Origin: DASXTS01 sp036402215
GTDB taxonomy: Bacteria > Actinomycetota > Actinomycetes > Mycobacteriales > Pseudonocardiaceae
Direction of reading: 5' to 3'
Assembly (NCBI GenBank): GCA_036402215.1
Contig: DASWTI010000012.1
Coordinates: 1 to 14,254, forward strand
DNA length: 14,254 nucleotides
Shown: positions 1-5,871 of the stretch, one piece after another
Position numbering within the stretch: the stretch's first letter is position 1
Layout of the letters: each line of letters opens with the position of its first letter
Translations under genes and position numbers: made by a program
Notes under the pieces: generated by a model
Seen by the model: the letters and a program-made list of their open reading frames with translations, nothing else
The model's database searches: none
What the model was told of the DNA's origin: nothing

Positions 1-1
1 G

Positions 2-91
2 CCCGCCGTCACCGGCGTCCCGGCCGCCTCCCCGGCGGCCGCCGCTGCCGGCGTTCCCACCGTCCCGGCCGACACGGAGGCCGCCGCATGA
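2..91 (+). CDS. C-terminal tail of an upstream gene (partial)
   Basis: Frame 2 is open from the window edge to a TGA at 89-91 and encodes an Ala/Pro/Val-rich tail (PAVTGVPAASP...DTEAAA). Third codon positions are nearly all G or C, as in real genes here. The TGA overlaps the ATG of the next ORF as ATGA, a common translational-coupling arrangement in actinomycetes. Only about 29 residues are visible, so no function can be given. Frame 1 is also open and GC-rich, so this call rests mainly on the ATGA overlap. Confidence 0.35.
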   Translation, partial: PAVTGVPAASPAAAAAGVPTVPADTEAAA

Positions 92-303
92 GCACCACCG
101 TCCCCACCACGACGTTCACCAGCTCGATGAAGGGAAGCAACGCCATGTTGCTGCAGGAAGCACTAGCCAGAACCCGAATGCGTGAGGCCGAACAGGCCGC
201 TCTCAGGTACCGCCAGGCCCGCCGGCTCACCGCCGGTCGTACCTGGAACCGGCTCGCCACCTGGACGGCCCGCCGGGCCCGCCAGGCCGAGGTCCGCGAC
301 TAG
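88..303 (+). CDS. Small basic helical protein, function unknown
   Basis: This 71-residue protein is very rich in Arg and Ala and looks mostly helical; the segment from residue 20 (MLLQEALARTRM...) to the end has many Arg and no Cys or membrane segment. Two in-frame starts each have a good ribosome binding site: ATG 88 follows GGAGG (76-80) with a 7-base gap, and ATG 145 follows AAGGGAAG (130s) with a 7-base gap. Codons between them have coding-like G/C third positions, which favours 88. Short actinobacterial proteins that I recall usually begin at the equivalent of residue 20, which favours 145. The 52-residue form may therefore be the main or a second product. The gene ends at TAG 301-303, directly before hairpins. 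I do not recognise a function; nucleic-acid binding is possible from its charge but unproven. Confidence 0.7.
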   Translation: MSTTVPTTTFTSSMKGSNAMLLQEALARTRMREAEQAALRYRQARRLTAGRTWNRLATWTARRARQAEVRD

Positions 304-321
304 GCCCTGTCAGCCAGGGCC
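303..321 (+). terminator. Short hairpin at the end of the small gene
   Basis: GGCCCTG at 303-309 pairs with CAGGGCC at 315-321 across a 5-base loop. The stem begins at the last base of the stop codon of the small gene. It lacks a U tract, as is usual for GC-rich actinomycete terminators, and may act with the larger hairpin 20 bases downstream. Confidence 0.45.
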
Positions 322-341
322 CCAGACCCGCTACCTGGGAC

Positions 342-378
342 CGAGGGCGCCGCGCGGCAACCCCGCGCGGCGCCCTCG
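342..378. terminator. Strong hairpin between small gene and guaA, probably bidirectional terminator
   Basis: A perfect 16-bp stem is formed by 342-357 and 363-378 around the 5-base loop CAACC. The left arm reads GAGGGCGCCGCGCGG after its first base. It lies between two convergent genes, the small plus-strand gene and guaA on minus, so it could end both transcripts. There is no T run on either side. Confidence 0.7.
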
Positions 379-414
379 CGCGTTCCGGCCCTCAACGCCC
401 CGGCCTCCTTTGGA

Positions 415-449
415 GCGCCGACCAGCGCCGACCAGCACCGACCAGCACC
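415..449. repeat. Three-and-a-half copies of a 10-nt tandem repeat
   Basis: The unit GC(G/A)CCGACCA occurs at 415-424, 425-434 and 435-444, followed by a half copy at 445-449. It sits in the non-coding gap between the small gene and guaA and directly abuts the 23-nt element at 450-472. Ten bases is close to one helical turn, so protein binding is conceivable, but replication slippage is the simplest explanation. Confidence 0.6.
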
Positions 450-472
450 TTTGCTCTGAGTACTTACCTTCG
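450..472 (+). repeat. 23-nt element, copy A (non-coding)
   Basis: This A/T-richer element reads TTTGCTCTGAGTAC, then T, then TACCTTCG. Its reverse complement is found at 6102-6124 with one mismatch at base 15. Copy A is downstream of guaA, about 47 bases past its stop, and is not inside any supported gene, so coding constraint cannot explain its conservation. It contains GTACTCA on the minus strand, the half-site I recall for the Streptomyces MacR operator, and ACTCAGAG, which partly fits the BldD box. Role unknown. Confidence 0.7.
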
Positions 473-519
473 TCGGGCACGTGGGCGCGGCAGCGCCGGC
501 AGGGCGGGGCGCGGCCGGG

Positions 520-2079
520 TCACTCCCACTCGATGGTGCCCGGCGGCTTGCTGGTGATGTCCAGCACCACGCGGTTCACGTCCGGCACCTCGTTGGTGAT
601 CCGGCCGGACACCCGGGCCAGCACCTCGTACGGCAGCCGCGACCAGTCCGCCGTCATGGCGTCCTCGCTGGACACCGGCCGCAGCACCACCGGGTGCCCG
701 TAGGTGCGGCCGTCGCCCTGCACGCCCACGCTGCGCACGTCGGCCAGCAGCACCACCGGACACTGCCAGATGTCGCGGTCCAGCCCGGCCGCCGTCAGCT
801 CCTCGCGGGCGATCGCGTCGGCGGCGCGCAGCACGCCGAGCCGCTCCGCCGTCACCTCGCCGATGATCCGGATGCCGAGGCCGGGCCCGGGGAACGGCTG
901 CCGGTGCACGATCGTCTCCGGCAGCCCCAGCTCCAGCCCGACGCGGCGCACCTCGTCCTTGAACAGCGTGCGCAGCGGCTCCACCAGCTCGAAGTCCAGG
1001 TCCGCCGGCAGCCCGCCCACGTTGTGGTGGCTCTTGATGTTCGCCGTGCCGCTGCCGCCGCCGGACTCCACGACGTCCGGGTAGAGCGTGCCCTGCACCA
1101 GGTAGCGGATCTTCTCGCCGTGCGAGCCGGCCTGGGCCACGAGGTCCGCCGCGGCCGCCTCGAACACCCGGATGAACTCCCGGCCGATGATCTTGCGCTT
1201 GTCCTCCGGGTCGGTCACCCCGGCCAGCGCCGCCAGGAAGCGCTCGCGCGCGTCCACCGTCACCAGCCGCACGCCGGTGGCGGCCACGAAGTCGCGCTCC
1301 ACCTGGGTGCGCTCCCCGGCGCGCAGCAGCCCGTGGTCGACGAACACGCAGGTCAGCCGGTCGCCGATCGCCCGGTGCACGAGGGCCGCGGCGACCGCGG
1401 AGTCCACCCCGCCGGACAGGCCGCAGATCGCGCTGCCGTCGCCCACCTGCTCCCGTACCGCCGTCACCTGCTCGTCCACGATGGACGACGTGGTCCAGCC
1501 CGGCCGGATGCCGGCCAGGTCACGCAGGAACCGCCGCAGCACCTCCTGGCCGTGCGGAGAGTGCACCACCTCGGGGTGGTACTGCACCCCGGCCAGGCGA
1601 CGGCCAGGGTCCTCGAACGCCGCCACCGGAGCGCCGGCGGAGGACGCGGTGACCGTGAAGCCCGCCGGCGCCGCCGTCACCCCGTCGCCGTGGCTCATCC
1701 ACACCGGGTGCCGGGCGGGCAGCTCGCCGTGCAGCACGCCGGGCTCCACGACGGCCAGGTCGGTGCGGCCGTACTCGCGGCCGCCGGTGTGCGCGACGTC
1801 GCCGCCCAGGGCCTGTGCCATCGCCTGGAACCCGTAGCAGATGCCGAACACCGGTACGCCGGTCTCGAACAGCGCCGGGTCCACCGCGGGCGCCCCTGGC
1901 GCGTACACGCTGGCCGGCCCGCCGGACAGCACGATCGCCGACGGCTCGCGGGCCATCAGGTCGGCCACCGACGCGGTGTGCGGCACGATCTCCGAGTACA
2001 CCTGCGCCTCGCGCACCCGGCGGGCGATGAGCTGCGCGTACTGCGCTCCGTAGTCGACCACGAGCACCGGCCCCGTCAT
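520..2079 (-). CDS. guaA: GMP synthase (glutamine-hydrolysing)
   Basis: GuaA converts XMP, ATP and glutamine to GMP, the last step of the guanine branch of cytoplasmic purine synthesis. The 519-residue length is typical. The N-terminal class I glutamine amidotransferase domain (about 1-190) carries the nucleophile Cys81 in GICYG and His168/Glu170 in QYHPE. The ATP pyrophosphatase domain has the P-loop SGGVDS at 222-227. The C-terminal dimerisation domain has the family signatures FPGPGLGIR and SKPPGTIEWE at the very end. The ATG start at 2079 has no ribosome binding site, but TAGGCT lies six bases upstream, which fits a leaderless mRNA. The gene is divergent from the aldehyde dehydrogenase gene and convergent with the small gene at 88-303. 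All catalytic residues are present. Confidence 0.98.
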   Translation of the reverse strand: MTGPVLVVDYGAQYAQLIARRVREAQVYSEIVPHTASVADLMAREPSAIVLSGGPASVYAPGAPAVDPALFETGVPVFGICYGFQAMAQALGGDVAHTGGREYGRTDLAVVEPGVLHGELPARHPVWMSHGDGVTAAPAGFTVTASSAGAPVAAFEDPGRRLAGVQYHPEVVHSPHGQEVLRRFLRDLAGIRPGWTTSSIVDEQVTAVREQVGDGSAICGLSGGVDSAVAAALVHRAIGDRLTCVFVDHGLLRAGERTQVERDFVAATGVRLVTVDARERFLAALAGVTDPEDKRKIIGREFIRVFEAAAADLVAQAGSHGEKIRYLVQGTLYPDVVESGGGSGTANIKSHHNVGGLPADLDFELVEPLRTLFKDEVRRVGLELGLPETIVHRQPFPGPGLGIRIIGEVTAERLGVLRAADAIAREELTAAGLDRDIWQCPVVLLADVRSVGVQGDGRTYGHPVVLRPVSSEDAMTADWSRLPYEVLARVSGRITNEVPDVNRVVLDITSKPPGTIEWE

Positions 2080-2085
2080 GTGGGA

Positions 2086-2091
2086 AGCCTA
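2086..2091 (-). promoter_or_regulatory. -10 element of guaA (leaderless)
   Basis: On the minus strand TAGGCT fits the actinobacterial TANNNT -10 consensus and is followed by six bases and then ATG 2079. That distance places the transcription start at or next to the start codon. A weak TTCGAC lies 16 bases further upstream (2108-2113). No Shine-Dalgarno sequence is present. Confidence 0.6.
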
Positions 2092-2103
2092 CGGGGCACG
2101 CGC

Positions 2104-2109
2104 TAGCGT
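2104..2109 (+). promoter_or_regulatory. -10 element of the aldehyde dehydrogenase gene (leaderless)
   Basis: TAGCGT fits TANNNT and ends six bases before ATG 2116, which has no Shine-Dalgarno sequence. The geometry matches that of the divergent guaA promoter in the same 36-bp gap. No clear -35 is seen. Confidence 0.55.
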
Positions 2110-2115
2110 CGAACC

Positions 2116-3558
2116 ATGACCACGCCGCTTCCCCGCCCGTGCTGGATCGCCGGCAAGGCCGAGCCGGGCGAGTCCGAGATCCTGGTGCGGCACCCCTTCG
2201 ACGGCTCCGAGGTGGCGGCCGTCGCGGTGCCCGGCCGAGGGCAGGTGGACGCCGCGGTGCGGGCCGCCGCCGACGTGGCCCGCGACCTGCGCAACACCCC
2301 GTCGCACGTGCGCGCCGCCGCCCTGCTCGCGGTCTCCACCGCGCTCGCCGACCGCGCCGAGGAGGTCGCCGAGACGATCGTGGCGGAGAACGGCAAGCCG
2401 CTGAAGTGGGCGCGCATCGAGGTGTCCCGCGCGGTGTCGACGTTCCGCTTCGCCGCGGAGGAGGCGCGCCGGATCGGCGGCGACTGGCAGAAGCTCGACA
2501 CCGACCCCACCGCCGAGGGCCGGCTCGCCATCACCCAGCGGGTGTCGCGCGGCCCCGTGCTCGCCATCACCCCGTTCAACTTCCCGCTCAACCTGGTGGC
2601 GCACAAGGTGGCCCCGGCGCTCGCCGTCGGCTCACCGGTGATCGTCAAGCCGGCGCCGCGCACGCCGCTCTCCGCGCTGCTGCTCGGCGAGCTGCTGGCC
2701 GCCACCGAACTGCCCGCCGGGGCGTTCTCCGTGCTGCCGGTGGACAACGACGTCACCACGGAGCTGGTCGCCGACCCGCGGCTGCCGGTGGTCTCGTTCA
2801 CCGGTTCCGGCCCGGTGGGCTGGCGGGTCGCCGAGCTGGCCGCGCGCAAGCACGTGGTGCTGGAGCTCGGGGGCAACGGCGCGGCCGTGATCTGCCCGGA
2901 CTGGTCGTCCGACGAGGATCTGGACCGGGCCGCGGCGCGCATCGCCACGTTCGGCAACTACCAGGCCGGGCAGTCCTGCATCGCGGTGCAGCGGGTGATC
3001 GTGGACTCCTCGCTCGCCGAGCGCTTCGTGCCCCGGCTGGTCGAGGCGGTGCGGGCGCTGCGGCAGGGCGACCCCTACGACGACCGGGTGGACGTCGGCC
3101 CCCTGGTGGACGAGGCGGCGGCCGCGCGGGTGCTGGAGTGGGTCGCCGACGCGCGCGCCGCCGGGGCCCGGCTGCTGGCCGGCGGCGAGCACGACGGCAC
3201 GTCCATCGCGCCGGTGGTGCTCGCCGAGGTGCCGCCGGACACCACGGTCTGGCGCGAGGAGGTCTTCGGCCCGGTGCTGTGCGTCGCCACCGCGGACGGC
3301 GTGGAGGCCGCGCTCGACCTGGTGGACGACTCCGCCTACGGGCTGCAGACGGGCTTGTTCACCCGCGACCTCACGGTGGCGTTCCGCGCGGCACGGCGGC
3401 TCGACGTCGGCGGCATCGTGGTCGGCGACGTGCCTTCCTACCGCGCCGACCAGATGCCGTACGGCGGTGTCAAGGGCTCGGGCACCGGCCGCGAGGGCGT
3501 GCGCTCGGCCATGACGGACCTCACCGAGGAGCGCGTCCTGGTCATCGTCACCACCTGA
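2116..3558 (+). CDS. NAD(P)-dependent aldehyde dehydrogenase
   Basis: This 480-residue protein has the full aldehyde dehydrogenase superfamily fold: it would oxidise an aldehyde to the acid with NAD(P)+ in the cytoplasm. Key residues are visible: Asn155 in TPFNFP, Lys178 in the cofactor-binding VIVKPA, the dinucleotide loop FTGSGPVG (228-235), general base Glu250 in LELGGN, nucleophile Cys288 in GQSCIAVQR, and the EEVFGPVL motif near 380. The GQSC(I)xVQR form is most like the lactaldehyde/GapN-like branch, but the substrate cannot be read from sequence. The ATG start at 2116 is probably leaderless. The gene is divergent from guaA and convergent with the YbaB-like gene (26-base gap). A direct link to purine synthesis is not evident. 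Confidence 0.93.
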   Translation: MTTPLPRPCWIAGKAEPGESEILVRHPFDGSEVAAVAVPGRGQVDAAVRAAADVARDLRNTPSHVRAAALLAVSTALADRAEEVAETIVAENGKPLKWARIEVSRAVSTFRFAAEEARRIGGDWQKLDTDPTAEGRLAITQRVSRGPVLAITPFNFPLNLVAHKVAPALAVGSPVIVKPAPRTPLSALLLGELLAATELPAGAFSVLPVDNDVTTELVADPRLPVVSFTGSGPVGWRVAELAARKHVVLELGGNGAAVICPDWSSDEDLDRAAARIATFGNYQAGQSCIAVQRVIVDSSLAERFVPRLVEAVRALRQGDPYDDRVDVGPLVDEAAAARVLEWVADARAAGARLLAGGEHDGTSIAPVVLAEVPPDTTVWREEVFGPVLCVATADGVEAALDLVDDSAYGLQTGLFTRDLTVAFRAARRLDVGGIVVGDVPSYRADQMPYGGVKGSGTGREGVRSAMTDLTEERVLVIVTT

Positions 3559-3584
3559 GCGGACCTGCCGGGGACACGCCCGCG

Positions 3585-4148
3585 TCAGCGCATGAGCGGG
3601 CCGTCGTCCCAGTCGTCGTCGTCCGAGGCCGGGCGGCGGGTCGGCGGGGGCGGCGGCTGCAGGTGGCTCGGGCGTGGGATGCCGCTGCCCGGGTCCTCCG
3701 GCTCCTCGACGTGGCCGATCCGCATGTCCTGGCCGCCCACGCCGGCGCCCAGGTCCAGCGGCGGCGGCTCCGGGAACCGCTGCTCGTAGTTGGACACCAC
3801 GGCCTGCACGGTGGCCGGGTCGTCGCCGACCGTGCCCACCATCACCTGCTGCACCTGGTCGGTGAGCCGGCTCTGCGCCCGGCGCATGGTGTCCAGGATC
3901 TGGGCGGACAGCTGCTGCGGCCGTACCTGGCCGGCGCGGTCGGAGAGCACCAGGTCGGTGACCACGCCGCCCGAGTCGACCGTCACCTGCACCATGCCGT
4001 CCGAGGACGACTCGGTGGCCCGGACCTGCGAGATCCGCGCCTGCATCTGCTGGTAGCGGTCGGCCTTGGCGGCGAAGTCCGCCGCCCACTGCTCGACGCG
4101 CCGTTCGGTCTCCTCCGGGCCGGCCCCGGCGAACATGGACCCCGTCAT
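3585..4148 (-). CDS. YbaB/EbfC-like DNA-binding protein with acidic C-terminal tail
   Basis: The 187-residue protein has a YbaB/EbfC-type core (about 12-115): a helical coiled start (YQQMQARISQVRATESS), a strand segment (MVQVTVDSGGVVTDLVLSD) and a C-terminal helix (QILDTMRRAQSRLTDQV). Family members dimerise and bind DNA as nucleoid-associated proteins. The rest is a linker with Pro-rich (QPPPPPTRRP) and acidic (SDDDDWDDG) segments, absent from the short canonical YbaB of about 105 residues. ATG 4148 was chosen because TACGGT ends seven bases before it; GTG 4157 would overlap that -10. It is not next to dnaX or recR, so it is a paralogue rather than the recombination-associated copy. Actinomycetes have several such proteins, some near secretion loci; the role here is unknown. 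Confidence 0.85.
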   Translation of the reverse strand: MTGSMFAGAGPEETERRVEQWAADFAAKADRYQQMQARISQVRATESSSDGMVQVTVDSGGVVTDLVLSDRAGQVRPQQLSAQILDTMRRAQSRLTDQVQQVMVGTVGDDPATVQAVVSNYEQRFPEPPPLDLGAGVGGQDMRIGHVEEPEDPGSGIPRPSHLQPPPPPTRRPASDDDDWDDGPLMR

Positions 4149-4155
4149 GCGGGCC

Positions 4156-4161
4156 ACCGTA
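4156..4161 (-). promoter_or_regulatory. -10 element of the YbaB-like gene (leaderless)
   Basis: TACGGT on the minus strand fits TANNNT and is separated by seven bases (GGCCCGC) from ATG 4148. No Shine-Dalgarno sequence precedes that ATG. This supports a leaderless transcript and decides the start of the gene. Confidence 0.55.
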
Positions 4162-4192
4162 GCGGCCCCGCGCGCCCGCCGTGGCCGGAACC

Positions 4193-4224
4193 GGCCTACT
4201 GCCCGTCCGGCCTACTGCCCGTCG
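4193..4224. repeat. 16-bp tandem duplication across a stop codon
   Basis: GGCCTACTGCCCGTCC (4193-4208) is followed directly by GGCCTACTGCCCGTCG (4209-4224), 15 of 16 bases identical. On the minus strand the right copy contains the last codons and TAG of the 75-residue membrane protein, and the left copy lies just after the stop. It looks like a local slippage duplication. Confidence 0.7.
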
Positions 4225-4439
4225 GGGCCGCGGCGCGGGCGGCGCAGCGCGCCCACCATCAGCAGCAGGCCCACCAGCACCGCGCCACCGGCCAGCAGCA
4301 GCCGCGGGTCCACGTCGGGCAGCCAGCCGGTGCCGTCCGTCAGGGCCGTGGCCGCCACCAGCAGGGCGCCGATGCCGAACAGCAGGGTCGCCGGGTCCAG
4401 GCCGCGCCGGCGGCGCTCCACGTCGGTGCGCTCAGACAC
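4212..4439 (-). CDS. Small two-TM membrane protein coupled to the PspC protein
   Basis: The 75-residue protein has a charged N-terminus (SERTDVERRRRG), two hydrophobic segments (about 18-34 and 46-65) joined by a short loop (DGTGWLPDVDPR), and a basic C-terminus (RRPRRGPDG). It is therefore probably a hairpin membrane protein with both ends inside. The GTG start at 4439 follows GGAGGT with a suitable gap and overlaps the end of the upstream PspC gene by eight bases (GTGTCTGA), so translational coupling is likely. I know no function. Its position suggests it is an accessory of the PspC/two-component envelope-stress system, which is inference from context only. Confidence 0.8.
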   Translation of the reverse strand: MSERTDVERRRRGLDPATLLFGIGALLVAATALTDGTGWLPDVDPRLLLAGGAVLVGLLLMVGALRRPRRGPDGQ

Positions 4440-5748
4440 GGTTGACCTCCACTCGTCCGGTGCCGACCGACACGGTCAGCACGATCGTCCCGCCGCCCTC
4501 GCCGTCCGCGCCCTCGTCCGTGCGCTCGACGATCGGGTGAATGCCGTTGGACACCGAGCCCAGGCAGTCGACCTCGCCCACGCCGCCCTCGCAGCGCACC
4601 TCGACGTCGGCGTCGGCCGGCAGCAGCACGTTCACCTCGCCGGCGGTCAGCTCCACGGCCGTGACCACCCGGTCGGAGTCCGTGAGCGCCAGGTCGCGCA
4701 GGTCGAGCGAGGCGTTGCCGGCGCCCAGCCGGTACACGTCCTGCACCTCGGCGACCGTACGGGCGGACCAGGCGCGGTCCCCGGTGCCGTGCAGGCCGAT
4801 GCTCTGCACGGGCAGCACGGCGCTGGCGTAGGTGAGCAGGCCCAGCGGGATGGCCACGCCGATCAGGCCGCGGCCGCCGCGGACGAACGAGCCGGCCACC
4901 AGGCCCAGCCCGACCACCGCCAAGGTGAGGGCCAGCACCTCGCGGGCGCCGACCGTGTCGCTGGTCATCGCCACCATGGACGCGATGCCGCCCGCCATCA
5001 GGGCCAGCGCGAGCGTGACCGCGGTGACCGCGGAGCGGTGGCGCCGCTCGGCTGGCGGTGGCGGCGGTGGCTCGACCGGCGTCGGCTCCGGCAGGTCCCA
5101 GGCGAACGGCGCGACGCCCAGCGGGTCCCACGCGGGGGGCGTGGTGCGGGTGCGGCCGTCGTCCTGTACCCCGGGCGGCACCGTGTCCTGCACGGGTGTG
5201 GTCCCTCCCAGGTGGCCCGACGTGGTCGGGGCGGTGTAGTGGCCGGCGGGCTGACCGGTCATGGTCACCGGGCCGGTGAAGGTGGCGGCGGGCGCCACCG
5301 GCGGCACCGGCACTGCCGTGGCGTACCCGGTGGCCAGCCCGGCCCGGTGCTTGTGCAGCAGGAACAGGCCCGCCGCCCAGCCGCCGAGCGAGAGCAGCGT
5401 CGAGATGCTGCCGGTGAAGACGCCGGCCGCGGCCGGGATCAGCGCGACCATCAGCACGATGGTCATCGGCCGGGACATCGAGCTCTGCCCGTGCCCGAGC
5501 AGCGCCTCGGCGCCGGAGGCGGAGTCGCCCTCCTCCGGCAGCAGCAGCCAGCCCAGCAGGTACAGCAGGATGCCGACGCCGCCGAAGACGGTGGTGACGA
5601 CCAGCAGCACGCGCACCAGAATGGGGTCGATGCCGTAGCGACGGCCGAGGGCCGCGGCCACGCCCGCGATCTTGCGATCGTGCCTGCGGCGCGCCGGCCG
5701 GGTCGACCACATGTCGCGCACGGTGTCGTCGATGTCCGAGCGGTTCAT
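4432..5748 (-). CDS. PspC-domain membrane protein with C-terminal toastrack/LiaF-like domain (EsrI-like)
   Basis: The 438-residue protein starts with a PspC domain (about 15-72: DRKIAGVAAALGRRYGID, then a membrane segment ending GWLLLPEEG). Two more TM segments follow (about 94-133), then a Pro-rich linker (140-236), three TM segments (about 238-313) and a C-terminal beta-rich domain (about 335-438: LTAGEVNVLLPADADVEVRC) like the LiaF/DUF4097 toastrack fold. In Corynebacterium EsrISR a protein of this type restrains its kinase; the same is inferred here because the gene is divergent from a PspC-type histidine kinase gene and near guaA, as I recall for that locus. ATG 5748 has no good Shine-Dalgarno; in-frame ATG 5784 would start inside the operator. 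It is coupled to the small protein gene downstream. Confidence 0.88.
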   Translation of the reverse strand: MNRSDIDDTVRDMWSTRPARRRHDRKIAGVAAALGRRYGIDPILVRVLLVVTTVFGGVGILLYLLGWLLLPEEGDSASGAEALLGHGQSSMSRPMTIVLMVALIPAAAGVFTGSISTLLSLGGWAAGLFLLHKHRAGLATGYATAVPVPPVAPAATFTGPVTMTGQPAGHYTAPTTSGHLGGTTPVQDTVPPGVQDDGRTRTTPPAWDPLGVAPFAWDLPEPTPVEPPPPPPAERRHRSAVTAVTLALALMAGGIASMVAMTSDTVGAREVLALTLAVVGLGLVAGSFVRGGRGLIGVAIPLGLLTYASAVLPVQSIGLHGTGDRAWSARTVAEVQDVYRLGAGNASLDLRDLALTDSDRVVTAVELTAGEVNVLLPADADVEVRCEGGVGEVDCLGSVSNGIHPIVERTDEGADGEGGGTIVLTVSVGTGRVEVNRV

Positions 5749-5783
5749 ACCGACGATGGTGCCGCCCCCAGGTCCCCGGCACA

Positions 5784-5800
5784 TCGGGGTCCGACCCTGA
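5784..5800. promoter_or_regulatory. Putative response-regulator operator, left copy
   Basis: TCGGGGTCCGACCCTGA is a 17-bp dyad with a single asymmetric pair (G/A) outside the centre. It resembles the right copy in reverse orientation, sharing the pattern CAGGGT-CGG-CCC-GATG. Its outer edge is 36 bases from the PspC gene ATG. Short inverted repeats of this kind are typical LuxR-family regulator sites, and the adjacent response regulator is the obvious candidate, though binding is inferred. Confidence 0.6.
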
Positions 5801-5819
5801 CCGGCCCCGGAGGGCGTTC

Positions 5820-5836
5820 CCAGGGTGCGGCCCTGA
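5820..5836. promoter_or_regulatory. Putative response-regulator operator, right copy
   Basis: CCAGGGTGCGGCCCTGA contains CAGGG-N5-CCCTG. Its centre is 36 bp from that of the left copy, and its outer edge is 36 bases from GTG 5872, exactly mirroring the other side. The pair probably controls both the PspC gene and the kinase-regulator operon. Confidence 0.6.
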
Positions 5837-5871
5837 TGCCCCGGCCCCTGCATCCGTGTGACCATCGTGGG

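Larger units (their letters stand above)
5753..5868. repeat. 8-bp outer inverted repeat flanking the divergent promoter
   Basis: ACGATGGT (5753-5760) and ACCATCGT (5861-5868) are perfect inverted copies. Each ends four or three bases before the start codon of the flanking gene (ATG 5748, GTG 5872) and lies 23 or 24 bases from the nearest inner operator. CATCGT within each could be a weak -10, but it is too close to the start codon for a standard leaderless promoter, so the role is open. Confidence 0.55.

Noticed and set aside
404..412. Perfect AAAGGAGG Shine-Dalgarno on the minus strand, suggesting a hidden small gene
   Set aside because: The only properly spaced start is TTG, and the frame runs through the terminator hairpin, giving a short Arg/Gly-rich peptide with no support.
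450..472. A complete MacR operator (TGAGTAC-N2-GTACTCA)
   Set aside because: Only the GTACTCA half is present at both copies; the other half does not match at the right spacing. It is kept as a repeated element of unknown role.
481..2106. A 541-codon plus-strand ORF and other long frames opposite guaA
   Set aside because: It is the antisense shadow of guaA, whose motifs are complete. The predicted protein is low-complexity His/Arg/Ala sequence with no family features.
4149..4157. GTG 4157 as the start of the YbaB-like gene
   Set aside because: It overlaps the TACGGT -10 element, and ATG 4148 is at the distance seen for other leaderless genes here.
2139..4445. A 768-codon plus-strand ORF across the aldehyde dehydrogenase and YbaB-like genes
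   Set aside because: It is an Arg/Gly/Ala-rich out-of-frame shadow. Codon third positions are not G/C-biased, and the real gene in the other frame has all catalytic motifs.
4066..5871. Upstream extension of the kinase frame through the minus-strand PspC and small-protein genes
   Set aside because: The frame is open by base composition only. It is antisense to well-supported genes and would cross the divergent operator region.
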